A stretch of 64,000 nucleotides of DNA from the NCBI RefSeq assembly GCF_000224145.3, contig NW_004190428.2:78251-142250 (forward strand), in the 5' to 3' direction. The stretch is from Ciona intestinalis (lineage: Eukaryota > Chordata > Ascidiacea > Phlebobranchia > Cionidae). Below, piece by piece: positions 36,160 to 50,445 of the stretch; the first letter of the stretch is position 1; each line of letters starts with the position of its first letter. Below the pieces are notes generated by a model. It had not been told where the DNA came from, did no database searches, and worked only from the letters and a program-made list of their open reading frames with translations. The position numbers and the translations under genes are program-made.

Positions 36160-37175
36160 GTTTGGGTCCGCGTGGATATTTCTTTGTTTGTATTTTAAGG
36201 AGCCTTTACACTACAGCGTAGCTCGCCTCGTTAAAAAATATCTGCTTATTTTCAAATAGTAAGCATATACAAAAACTTATATGATAACTGCTATGCTGTA
36301 AAAATACATGGTAATAATTTTGAAATCAGCATATTTTTAAATTTTTTCTTCAAATAAAATGGCCCTATAAATATAAAGNNNNNNNNNNNNNNNNNNNNNN
36401 NNNNNNNNNNNNNNNNNNNNNNNNNNNNNNNNNNNNNNNNNNNNNNNNNNNNNNNNNNNNNNNNNNNNNNNNNNNNNNNNNNNNNNNNNNNNNNNNNNNN
36501 NNNGTGTCTGTTTCATACACCTCGTGCCTGCTTACAAGTTACCACGAATGTAACTTATTTATCCTCGCATGGCGGGCAATGACAGTCGTTATAACACGGG
36601 TGTTCTGTTTCATACACCTCGTGCCAGCTTACGAGTTACCATGTATGTAACTTATTTATCCTCGCATGGCGGGCAACAACAGTCGTTATAACACGGGTGT
36701 TCTGTTTCATACATGCTAACTTATAATTTTCCACATTTAAATTTTTCAGTAATTTTTTTTGTATGGTTAAAAATTTAACAATAAATTAATAACTACTGGG
36801 TTGGAGCAATTACTGTCAAGTGTCTTGTCCAATTATAGTGAGCATGAGGTGTATGAATACACCATGAATGTTGTGCAACACCCGTGTATTAAACCCCTTG
36901 GTTTCCCACCCAAGGTTAAACATGATACTTACATACAACATTGTCTTAGTGGGGCAAGAATACTTGGCTCGTGGTGGGAGGGGTTTCCAAAACTGGAGAC
37001 AAAATGAAATTATAATCAAAATAAACAAACAAAGAAATATCCACACCCAACGTTGTTCAGTGCAGGTCAGCGTAGATATTTCTTTGTTTGTTCTTTTAAG
37101 CGGCGTTTACACTACAGTGTAGCTCGCCTCGGTGTAAAAAGAACAAACAAAGAAAAATCTACACCCAGCGACAAC
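36160..37175. repeat. Small inverted-repeat elements (TATTTCTTTGTTTGT family)
   Basis: Copies at about 36166-36235 and 37010-37175. The sequence GTAGATATTTCTTTGTTTGT, TTACACTACAGTGTAGCTCG is present. At 37072-37165 two arms (TAGATATTTCTTTGTTTGTT and AACAAACAAAGAAAAATCTA) face each other around TTACACTACAGTGTAGCTCGCCTCGGTGTAA, itself palindromic. It looks like a short hairpin transposable element. The 125-N gap 36379-36503 separates the copies. Confidence 0.6.
36504..36715. repeat. 98-bp minisatellite, about 2 units (inverted orientation)
   Basis: TTTATCCTCGCATGGCGGGC, AATGACAGTCGTTATAACAC, GGGTGTTCTGTTTCATACAC. It starts at a gap edge, so the full array may be longer. Confidence 0.9.
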
Positions 37176-37339
37176 ATAACTATTTAAAATTATTTAAATA
37201 AAAAAACAAGGAAACATTTTTACTTTAAGCAATAAATAGCTTTGATTTCTACGTATACAAAAATTCTTCTTTTGAAAAATGAAAAAAAATAAATAAATAA
37301 AACAAAGAAATATATATAATATCTTTGGCTTAAAAAAAC

Positions 37340-40300
37340 CTCTTAGCATTATCCAACATTAGCAACATGGCGTCTTTGCTTTTATTTTTAAATATCTCAT
37401 AATGGTGACGATCGGCATTGCCAATCAGGTAGTCAAACACCGCGGCATCTGCCACGTCAAGGAGCCGCGTGCCACGGTCGTACGGTGGTTGGTGTTTCAC
37501 AACTTTTTCACAATAAGTTTCATCTTTTTCCCATCGTGCCATGCGATTGTCAACATATGTACGCTGGAATAAGGTTTTAATTTGATTTTATTTTAAGGTT
37601 TAAACTTAATCATAAATTCAATTAATAAAGAAAATGATGATATTTTTTATCCACATGTGGCAGATGTTGTTTCATACACCTTGTGTCCATTTATCATGTA
37701 TCAAACTTGTGTGAGTGGTTGTTATAATATCATTACAGTGCATTAAAACCTTCGAATGGCGAGGCAACAACAGTTATTATAACACGGGTGTTCTATGATT
37801 ATATCACAGTCCACAGGTGTCTTTGTCTGCTTTCTAGGTATTGAGCAATTTAACTTGGTAAGTAAATTTTATCATGTTTACTTGCCTATCTTGTGTCCCA
37901 TCTTACTATACGTTCTATATTACCCCATCCTACTATACGTCCCATCTTACCCCACCCTATACCCACCCGAATATATATCCATTCTATATCCACCCCTACA
38001 CAACACACCTGGTAAGGATGCCTCAACTTCTCGAACACCGACCATTTCTCGGGCAACCACAGCGTAACAGAACCCTCTATGACATCACCATCACCACACG
38101 CCATGTTTTTCTCGTTGCAATATAAACAAACGCCAAAGTAGCAAATGTTCCCGTCTGGATAAATAAAAAATAATTTACAAGTTACAACGTATGTAACTTA
38201 TCTAACCTCGCATGACGGGGCAACGACAGTCGTTATAACACGGGTGTTCTGTTTCATACACCTCCTGCCAGCTTACAAGTTACCACGTATGTAACTTATT
38301 TATCCTCGCGTGGCGGGGCAATGACAGTCATTATAACACGGGTGTTCTGTTTAATACACCTCGTGCCTGCTTACAAGTTACCACGTATGTAACTTGTTTA
38401 TCCTCGCATGGCGGGGCAACGACAGTCGTTATAACACGGGTGTTATGTTTCATACACCTCGTGCCCGCTTACAAGTTACCACGTATGTAACTTATTTATC
38501 CTCGCATGGCGGGGCAACGACAGTCGTTATAACACGGGTGTTCTGTTTCATACACCTCGTGCCCGCTTACAAGTTACCACGTATGTAACTTATTTATCCT
38601 CGCATGGCAGGCAATGACAGTCGTTATAACACAAGTGTTCTGTTTCATACACTTCGTGCCAGCTTACAAGTTACCATGTATGTAACTTATTTAACCTCGC
38701 ATGGCGGGCAATGACAGTCGTTATAACACGGGTGTTCTGTTTCATACACCTCGTGCTCGCTTACGAGTTACAACGTATGTAACTTATTTATCCTCGTGGG
38801 TAACGACAATCGTTATAACATTTCTGAAAATATGGGGTAAATATTCTTTGGGCACTTAATAGCAAACCTGATTATTTGATTATTTTTCATATGGCAGGCA
38901 AAACATTGGCCCTTTAATATTACTGCCAGAAGATCTCTTTCGGAGTAAAATCCTTTTTATCTGGCAACACTTTTCCTTTTTTTATTTGGCAACACTTTCC
39001 CTTTTTTATTTGGCAAGACTTTTCCCTTTTTTATTTGGCAACACTTTTCCCTTTTTTATTTGGCAACACTTTTACTTTTTTATCTGGCAATACTTTTCCT
39101 TATTTTATCTGGCAACACTTTTCCTTTTTTGATCTGGCAACACTTTTCCTCTTTTATCTGGCAACACTTTTACTTATTTTATCTGGCAACATTTTTCCCT
39201 TTTTGATCTGGCAACACTTTTACCTTTTTCACGGAATGTGTCAAGCAGACGAGTGGTGGCGACAGGCATTATCTCAGTTTTAAGGTTGACGACTCTCCCC
39301 ACAACCAATGGGCTTCGTCGGTAATCTAATATGCGATCCAAGTGAAAAGCAGCGATCTCAGCGTTATGTCGGTCGTACCCGTCGTATGGCTTGCCTTCTA
39401 TTATGTGGTCTCTTGCATATCTGGAAAATAAGAAATACAAAATATTCAAAAGTTGAATTTATATCTGAAACATAAGAATTAATCACAGGAATATAAATTA
39501 AATGAATAAATGTGATGTGTTTATTAAAGCGTGGCGGGGCAACTTTAGCAGTAATATTAAAACCTTATAATAAATTTCTGCGAACCTGACCCTTTTTGGA
39601 AATTAAACATAGAAAATAAAAAAATGAATAAATGAGGTATTAAAAAGGAATTAAAGGAATAGCCTACGATGTATTTAATTTATTAAAAATGTAACTTTTT
39701 ATCATTGCGTGGAAAACGGCAGTCGTTATAACACGGGTGTTCTGTTCCATACACCTCGTGCTTGCTTATGAGTAACTACAAAACCACATATGTAACTTTG
39801 TAGTTGATTGTTGTAAAGGTGTCCAGCTTAACAACAAACATGTCAACAATGGTAGCAGCCACGAGACAAGAACCCATAAAATGTCTGGGCTAAGAGCAAG
39901 AGCACCAGCTAACATGCCTTGGCAATGAACAATCTATTTAGGCACATAGACTCAAGACATATTCTGTCCAAAACAATGCAGTGACAATAAGAAGCATCCC
40001 TGAAGGTCAAAAACTCTAAATGCTAACTTTGTGAAATTCTTACTATTTAAAAGAGATTATTTTATATTTTTTGTTAAAAAAATGTTAAAAATAAAAAATT
40101 GTAAATTGTCTTTAAAAATGGAATTATAAAAGAGTCAGAAACATTCGCAATAGAGTGCATTTACTAAATAGAAGTAAGGTTTTTACGACAAAACACCCAA
40201 TAAACTGTCCCACCTTTTTTGTTTAAACACGACTCTTTGACCGCCTTCAAGCACCAACAGAAGTTTTATTTGCGTTCCTTTTGGTAAAGCGTCGGCTTTC

Positions 40301-41512
40301 ATAATCTTTGCCGATGCCATTAGTTTCAAGATGGCTGCCAATTCAGGGTGTTGGTAAGGATATATCTGCCGTTCGTTTACCCAACTGCCCGCTACCTATG
40401 GGAGATATTATGGTTTTTGAATTAAAACTATTCTCATGCCCACAGTCGAGTTGTTGAAGCTATTGCAGTGTGTGGATGAGCAGACATGACTTTTGGTTGG
40501 TTTGGTCATTTATATCCTCATGCGTGGGTTACTACCAAATGGGACAAAAAAATGAATAAAAACATGTCAGAATCCACCCAACCCCACTATATATAGTTGA
40601 CATACCTTATACAGCTTTTTAAAGTCGGAAACATCAGCTGCTTGAAAATCCAGTTGTAACCGGTCTAATTCACTTTGCACGAACTCATTTCTTGCAGCAG
40701 AATCTTGTTTTATAAACATTGGAGAATTTTCTATGACATCATTAGGTTTTTCTATGACATCATTAGGTTTTTCTATGACATCATCAGGTTTTTGTTCGTT
40801 TTCCGCGTTTTTAATAACTTTTTGCGGCACGATGGGTTTCTCAGCCAGCCTGTAAAGATTTTGTTTTTACTTTTGTCATAAAAAATTTGGGGTTTCTGGA
40901 ACAATCACATATGAACAAAACTAATGCTGAGAACCATGACAAGCGGTTTGTAAAGTCCCCATTGATAATCCTTTAGGTGACTGGTACAAATTTTGGTTTA
41001 CAAAATGTAAGCCTCACTGATATAATATTTGTTGTTGTAAAAACTCGGGTGTTCGTGTTAAGAAGATTCTGTTTACAAACTTTTAGTGATGCACGATGCA
41101 CCCCATAATTTGTCTCACACATCAATTAATTAAACCATGAAAAAATATATATTAAATTAGGTAGGATTTCTTAACATGGCTAGAAAATGCTTTGCACGTT
41201 TGCAGACTGGTCCTCTGGTAGGTTACAGATAAGGCTGGTGAAAACTGGTAAGTGTTAGAGGTTGGAATTAGCAGAACGAAAAAATGTTTTGTACCGACAA
41301 ATATACATAGCTTGACAGTGTGCATGAGTCTTAAAAAGAAAGTAATTAAAACGTCACTAAGATTTCGGTTTCGAAAGTAAAACAAAATCATTTTACCTTA
41401 AATCGTTTAAAATTGTCTCTTCGTCGTCGTTTACGACTTGAAACATCTTGTAAATTGTAAACCAAGCGACCATACACGTCACACCAATTATTATGCGTTG
41501 TTTTAGTTTCAT
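37340..41512 (-). CDS. FAM20B: Glycosaminoglycan xylosylkinase (FAM20B), C-terminal exon missing
   Basis: Six exons with matching phases: 41397-41512, 40606-40849, 40214-40395, 39224-39420, 38009-38154 and 37340-37563. Start is the ATG at 41512: [20 protein letters not shown] is a type II signal anchor whose first five residues fit FAM20B. The next exon is a poorly conserved stem containing a repeated PNDVIEK heptad. The kinase region follows: [81 protein letters not shown] (catalytic loop) and LLMLDNAKR (metal-binding Asp). FAM20B phosphorylates xylose in the proteoglycan linkage region in the Golgi, promoting chain elongation. The last portion after DNAK (about 90 residues in relatives) is not seen; the gap at 36379-36503 may hold it. 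Confidence 0.93.
38165..38830. repeat. 98-bp minisatellite, about 7 units, in a FAM20B intron
   Basis: Reverse orientation relative to 3549-4735. Units: TTATCCTCGCATGGCGGGGC, AACGACAGTCGTTATAACAC, TTACAAGTTACCACGTATGT. Includes the palindrome AACGACAGTCGTT. It begins 10 bases upstream of the acceptor of exon 38009-38154. Confidence 0.95.
38955..39228. repeat. About 26-bp tandem repeat abutting and including a FAM20B splice donor
   Basis: Plus-strand units such as ATCTGGCAACACTTTTCCTT followed by a T run, about 10 copies. The last copy overlaps the 5' splice site of exon 39224-39420: on the minus strand it reads GAAAAAGGTAAAAGTGTTGC. Several other units keep the AAAAGTG core but lack GGTAAAAG, so the intron start looks like a tandem expansion of donor-site sequence. 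Confidence 0.85.
39705..39925 (-). mobile_element. SINE with 98-bp-type unit
   Basis: 98-bp-type unit at 39705-39800 (AACGGCAGTCGTTATAACAC), then SINE body on the minus strand (GGCTGCTACCATTGTTGAC) and a head-like GCATGTTAGCTGGTGCTCTT. In a FAM20B intron. Confidence 0.6.
40435..40530. repeat. Single 126-bp-family unit (partial)
   Basis: CTCATGCCCACAGTCGAGTT through CATTTATATCCTCATGCGTG in a FAM20B intron. Confidence 0.8.
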
Positions 41513-41689
41513 ATTTTATATTGTTTAGTGAAAAAAACGAAGAATTTTCAAGTTTTGCAGCAAAATTCGTTTCTGTGACGTCATCGGTGAAACACGTCAT
41601 GCGTGAAATGTTTACGTTGTGTCTGTGTAGTTAGAATGGATGGGAGGGAATTTTCTGCGCTACATATTTTTTACGCTGCTATGTAAAGT

Positions 41690-42117
41690 GTACACCTTAT
41701 GCTCACTGTCGAGTTATAACATGGATGTCTTCTTATACACCAGACACACATGGTGTGTTCATACACCTCATGCTCACTGTTGAGTTATAACATGGGTGTC
41801 TTCTTATACACCAGACACACATGGTGTATTCATACACCTTATGCTCACTGTCGAGTTATAACATGGGTGTCTTCTTGTACACCAGACACACATGGTGTAT
41901 TCATACACCTCATACTCACTGTCGAGTTATAACATGGGTGTCTTCTTATACACCAGACACACATGGTGTATTCATACACCTCATGCTCACTGTCAAGTTA
42001 TAACATGGGTGTCTTCTTAGACACCAGACACACATGGTGTATTTATACACCTCATGCTCACTGTCAAGTTATAACATGGATGTCTTCTTATACACCAGAC
42101 ACACGTGGTGTATTCAT
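41690..42117. repeat. 71-bp minisatellite, about 6 units, intergenic
   Basis: Lies between the 5' end of FAM20B and the 3' end of SURF2. Same unit as in the EGF gene and IL-17 receptor introns. Confidence 0.95.
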
Positions 42118-42253
42118 GCAATTTTTCGTACATATTTATAATCAAACTGTAAACCAAAACTTTAAACCCATCATTTAATGAAATAAACATGCGACAAAAA
42201 CACATGAGATTAAATACAAATCAACAATTTCCACCAAACACATAATTTCAACT

Positions 42254-45166
<2,913 letters not shown>

Positions 45167-45279
45167 TATGGGGTCTAGGAATGATAGAAATATTAGAGTA
45201 ATATCAGGTTTAAGCCTATAATAGTTATGTCTGCTCCAGACTGAAAAATATGTTGTGCGCGGAGGATTTATCCACAGTC

Positions 45280-45475
45280 TGTTTATCCACACACTGCAAT
45301 AGCTTCAGCAACTCGACTGTGGGCATGAGAGTGGCAATCATGGATAAGCCACTCAAGTTCCACCCACGAGGATATAAATGACCAAACCAACCAAAAGTCA
45401 TGTCTGCTTATCCACACACTGCAATAGCTTCAGCAACTCGACTGTGGGCATGGGAGTGGCAACCATGGATAAATT
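45280..45475. repeat. 126-bp-family repeat, about 1.5 units
   Basis: Sits between SURF2 exon 1 and the last recognised PIGO exon. Confidence 0.85.
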
Positions 45476-45481
45476 ACACAC

Positions 45482-46871
45482 CTGTATGCAAAACCTGAGA
45501 AGCAAAAACATTTGCCCCGACCATCACAGCTGGTAGAACTACCGTTGGGTGATTCCCCTTCACTGCAACAAACGCAGCATACCATGGAAGAAAAGTAACC
45601 GATGCTTGGTGACCGGTGCCAAACCACCACACTGATGATGACATCGTCCATATTACTACAACTCCCCATGGTACAGTGTGGCTCTTCCTGGATTAAAAAT
45701 AGACAACTCAAAGTTGATAAATAATAAACAAACTAAAAATGCCGAACAGAAACTTTTATGTTGTAATGTTTACTATAAAGAATGAATGTAACTTACATAT
45801 TTAATTGTTGTAAAATGTCTCGCCCAAGGATGTGCCCACAATATTAGGAGCATCAGGAATCATACACTTGTTACTCCGTGAGTGATATTTGTAATGTATA
45901 TATATAATATAAACCAAGAACCACAACCAACCTGTTGTCAGTTGTAACCTCCAACAGCATCCACGTACACGTACATAACAACAGCATTGAATGCGAGTGA
46001 GTTGGTCCAAGTAACATCAACAACACAAACATAAGGATCCCATTAAACCCAAGCAAAGCTGATGATAAGACACGATACAAACCAAACACTGCAGGCAAAC
46101 CTGGATGGAAGGGCATGTGTATAAGGATGATAAATTAAAGGGGAAATGCTGTGTTTATCCTCTGGGGGGGGGGGGAACCAAGGGGATTAATAGACAGGTA
46201 ATGCAATATACTGTGTTAACCCAAGGGGTTAAATAGCGGCAAAATCTATGAAAGTGTCAACCAAACTATATTACAGTTTAAGTTTTATTTGTGAAATAAT
46301 TATTTAGTTAGTAAATTATCGGCATGCATGGTGTACAACAGTCGTGTATTAAACTTTATGATGGTGGCTTCATACGCCTCATGCTCACTATCCAGTTATA
46401 ACATGTGTGTTGTACACCATAGATCGTGGCTCCATCACCTTATGTTTATTGTATAGGTAACAACCACCTTTTCTAACTCTCTCTAAAACATCGTTGTCAT
46501 CTCGCAGTTTTTGAAAATATTTCGCGATTAAATCCTCCCCAGTCAGGTCATCTCTGTACTGGCCTCCTCTGGATTAAAAATTTAGTTAGAAGATNNNNNN
46601 NNNNNNNNNNNNNNNNNNNNNNNNNNNNNNNNNNNNNNNNNNNNCATATTGTGAGTGTTAACTTGACAGTAGTATCTATAGACTACCTTTAGATAGATCA
46701 AAAGTTTATAACTTATTCTATACTGCTGTATTGTGGGTTTTGAACGCTTTTTATGTTACTTTTACTTAAGTACTTTTACCGTGTTTTAACGACTTTGGTT
46801 TCGGTGCAAATTGAACGACGGAAGACGATTTGGAAGATTTCTGGATTCGAAGAGGTAAATCAATTGAACTA
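45482..46871 (-). CDS. PIGO: GPI ethanolamine phosphate transferase 3 (PIGO), C-terminal fragment
   Basis: Exons 46468-46568 (phases 2,1), 45932-46088 (1,2) and 45482-45687 (2,1) join in frame; a less certain exon at 46780-46871 (VVQFAPKPKSLKHG) may precede them across the 50-N gap. Protein: LTGEDLIAKYFQKLRD, then membrane segments VFGLYRVLSSALLGFNGIL and MFVLLMLLG. Next come VPWGVVVIWTMSSSVWWFGT, GHQASVTFLPWYAAFVAV and VLPAVMVGANVFASQVLHTG. The F-x-T-GHQ motif and the PA-x-x-VGANxFAS segment are distinctive for PIGO, a multi-pass ER enzyme that adds ethanolamine phosphate to the third mannose of GPI anchors. The N-terminal catalytic domain and the final membrane segments are absent. Only about 700 bases separate this from ABCE1, so this is a truncated or misassembled copy. 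A longer overlapping reading in another frame is not the gene. Confidence 0.8.
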
Positions 46872-46942
46872 CTAAGATAACTGAAACCTCAAATAAAACA
46901 GTCTTGTACAAATTTCCTAAACAAACTTCTGGTATATTTCTT

Positions 46943-47120
46943 TGGGGTAAGATGGGACACCTTTACCAGATAATATCCAAAAACCCTGATCTGGTTTAAA
47001 ATAATTAACAACGGTCTATGGGAGTCGTAAGGACACGGTTTTATAATTTTTTGAATGTTCTTTGTTTACTAGCAAATGGGATTGAAAAATAGAATGCAAA
47101 AGTGTCCCATCTTCCCCCAC
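46943..47120. mobile_element. MITE-like TIR element
   Basis: Left end TTTGGGGTAAGATGGGACAC; right end AAAGTGTCCCATCTTCCCCC then ACCCTACTATA. Interior includes AACGGTCTATGGGAGTCGTA and GAATGTTCTTTGTTTACTAG. Between PIGO and ABCE1. Confidence 0.8.
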
Positions 47121-47129
47121 CCTACTATA

Positions 47130-47254
47130 AATATATTATAAAATAAAAATACTTTATCCTTTTTGCGCATTTTACCAGCAACATTATCTCATTTATTCAC
47201 CGGTTTTCCAAACCAAATTTTGTCATAACAAGCACACAGTTCAACCTTCATTCC

Positions 47255-47285
<31 letters not shown>

Positions 47286-47588
47286 TATCTGCAATTAACA
47301 TCCAACACCCAAACTTATTTACGTTGAACAAATAGTCAAAACTGCAAAATTATTCTTTAGAAACCGAGATACTCAAATTTTCTTCAAACAACAAAAAAGA
47401 AAAAACGACATTTTACAGCAAAAATACATTTAGTAATTTTTTAGGCAATGTTTTTAACACAATGGACACTTTACAGCAAAAGAATTATTTCAGTAATTTT
47501 TTCCCGAAAAAATGGATGTTTTTACTTATTTTTTACTCTGTCATTCTTTTTGCCATGAACTTAAAAAATAAATACAAAATTAGATTTT
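47130..47588. other. ABCE1 3' flank with microsatellite
   Basis: AT-rich sequence with no coding signal. A (CA)n(TA)n run lies at about 47256-47284. Confidence 0.5.
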
Positions 47589-50445
47589 CTAATCCTCCAT
47601 AAAGAAATACTGGCCGGACTTCTTCTGTGCCGCGTCCTTTACCGAGTTAAGCTTGTTAATTCGTGGACGAAAGTTATTCGGGTCTCGTCGGAAAGTGATT
47701 TCTAACGACTCCAAGAAACTGTTCATGCCCGATAGTAAAGGTTGGGGGTGATTTGCTGTTGTTTCTATTGATGGACGACCGCTGAATACAATCACACGGT
47801 CCGCTAAGTAAGTTGCCATTATAAAATCGTGCTCCACAACAAATGCTGTTTTCTTGGCGTGGAGAATGAAACGTTTGATAACCTGAAAGAAAATGGGTTG
47901 TTATTAAGATGTAGCATTTGAATTTTGAACAATTAATACTTAAATAATTGTAACTTATTAAATGTTTATTCTTGCATGGAGGGCAATGACAGTTGTTGTA
48001 ACACAGGTGTTCTGTTTCGTACACCTTGTGTCCCAAAATTAGCAATTTGTTTTCTATGTTTGTGTGCATCTACACTACAGTTAAACCCATAGTTGTCAAA
48101 CATAGGATATCACAAACAAAAAAGGTCTATGGGGTGACCATGTGTCCGCACCAAACTTGTAAACAAGGTGATATCAGTGAACAATGGTGTCCATTTATAC
48201 AAGCCTATCGACAGAATTTTGCAGAGGCTGCAGCAACCCCTGGATTCCCAATTGTAAATCAATTTATTTTAAAAATATTCATAAAAAATAAGTAACTTTA
48301 CTATAAATGTATAAGTTACTATGCAAGTTGGAATGTGAGCATTACTAAGTTACATTCATTATTGAACATAAACTAACCTTTGCTGCAACAATACGTTGCT
48401 CGGAATCAAGATAAGCCGACGGTTCATCAATCAAATAAACATCGGCAGGTTTACCAAGACACAAAGCAATTGCCACCCGTTGTAGTTCACCTCCTGATAA
48501 ATTCTGTATCTCCTGATCGATAATATTATCCATCATCATTGGTTTCATTACATCTGTGATGAATTGTGGGTGAACGTAAGCGCTCCGGATCTTCTCGTGA
48601 AGCAATTGACGGACAGTGCCTGTAATGATGAAATATTTAGGTAAGGTTAAAGTATTTCAAATAACACCTAAAACAAAATTATTTCAAACAAAAAGCCTTC
48701 TCAAAAAAATTTTCTGTGATTCTAGGTTTAAGACAAAACTTTAGTTTACACAGAACAAAAAATATAAACTATGTCCAATCTTCAGCCATACCTGTGGACT
48801 TTGGACTAATCTTCTGAGGTTTGTAACTAATGTTGAGTGATGGAACTTTATTCCCAGCGTCTGGAGCCAACTTCCCAGCGAGCATTCGAATGAAAGTCGT
48901 CTTCCCCGTCCCGTTTTCCCCCAGCATGACCACGATCTCAGAGTCGGTGAATTCTCCTCCTTTCACTGTGAGTTCAAAATCTCCAAGTTTTTTCATCATG
49001 TCTCCATAGGAGTATCTGCATGCAGTGAAGATTAATGAGGTTGGGGTAAGATGGGACACAATTTCATTTTTTTTATTCTAGTTGTCTGTATCTGTAGACT
49101 GTATCACAATCACAGCCACATACAGTGCATACATTTACCCTTTGGCATTAAAACGATTTTTAATCTTCGCAAAAAATTGCCAAAGTCCTAACTCTTTTAA
49201 AATGATTAAAATAATTCATTCAACCACCTCCATGTTTATTTTCTGGCTGTGAGTGTAACTACAAAAATAACAAAATAAAATGCAACCATACGCACGTTAA
49301 CTTTTACTGGTCAGGTGACCAGTGGTCACCAGCGGCAGGACCAGCATTTTATCAACAAGGAATATTATAAGACCAAACATTTTAGTGGTCAACTAACTTT
49401 ACCTGCACATTTTCTTCACGTCCTCTTCTCCTTCTGCCGTCTCCGAGACTTTAAAAACCAGCGAGCTGTCTCGGAAACGTAGATTCTCGGATGGCACGAA
49501 CCCATCCAAGAAAATATTGATTCCTTCCCGCACGGAACTTGGCATAGTCACGACACCGTAAGCACCAGGTACACCATACAAGCAGCAAATGAAATCGGAC
49601 AAATAATCCAACACACTTAAATCATGCTCAACAACAATCACATAGTTTGTCGTCCCCAAAAGATTCCTGATCGCAACAGCAGCGTTTAAGCGTTGCTTGA
49701 CGTCTAAGTACGAAGACGGCTCATCAAACATATAAACGTCCGCTTTTTGGATGCAGACAACAGCAATCGCGAATCGTTGCAACTCCCCTCCGGATAAATC
49801 TTCTATCTTCCGTGTAAGAACATGGTTTAGATCCAGGAGTCCACAAAACTCTTCCTGAGTTCCAGAGTCATCCTTACGATCCAGCATAGCCTGCACTGTA
49901 CCTTTAACAGCCTTTGGTATCTGATCCACATATTGTGGTTTTATAACAGCTTTCATATCATCTTCCAAAATCTTGGTGAAGTAATTCTGTAACTCTGAAC
50001 CGCGGAAGTAACTCAAGATCTCTGTCCAGTCTGGTGGTTCGTCGTAACTTCCTAAGTTTGGCTTCTGTTTCCCAGCGAGGATTTTTAAAGCAGTAGATTT
50101 TCCGATTCCATTCGTCCCGACCAAACCGAGCACTTCTCCTGCCCTAGGGATCGGTAGTCGATGAAGTTTGAACGAATTTGCGCTGTACCTGTGCGTCGTG
50201 TCCTTCTCCAAGTTGCTAGGTAGATTAATGATAGAAATCGCTTCGAACGGACATTTTTTGACGCAGATACCACAACCTATGCATAACTCTTCGGATATCC
50301 AGGCTAACTTGGAAAGTGGGGTCACTTCAATACAAAGTTTTCCCATTCGGACGACAGGGCAAGATTTCCGACATTCTTGCCGGCATCGTTTAGGTTTACA
50401 TTTGTCGTTATTAACGATCGCAATACGGGTGTTGGAGTCAGACAT
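47589..50445 (-). CDS. ABCE1: ATP-binding cassette protein E1 (ribosome recycling factor Rli1/ABCE1)
   Basis: Four exons: 49403-50445, 48792-49015, 48378-48619 and 47589-47882. Phases match and total 1803 bases, i.e. 600 residues plus stop, close to the usual 599. The N-terminus has the two 4Fe-4S cysteine clusters ([15 protein letters not shown] and [12 protein letters not shown]). NBD1 has Walker [10 protein letters not shown], signature LSGGELQR and Walker [13 protein letters not shown]2 has Walker [10 protein letters not shown], signature LSGGELQR and Walker [10 protein letters not shown]. The C-terminus has [16 protein letters not shown]. It splits ribosomal subunits after termination and in initiation, in the cytosol. 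All catalytic motifs are intact. It is divergent from MSH5, whose start is 869 bases away. Confidence 0.98.
49040..49078. mobile_element. MITE end fragment in ABCE1 intron
   Basis: GGTTGGGGTAAGATGGGACA matches one terminal repeat of the TIR family; the rest of the element is absent. Confidence 0.5.

Noticed and set aside
41388-41600. ORF starting MTCFTDDVTETNF at the 5' end of FAM20B
   Set aside because: The frame starting at 41512 gives the MKLKQ signal anchor and the correct phase 2 junction to the next exon.
45430-45711. Cysteine-rich ORF in the frame EEPHCTMGSCSNMDD
   Set aside because: The exon read in the frame set by intron phase gives clear PIGO sequence; the Cys-rich frame is a shadow.
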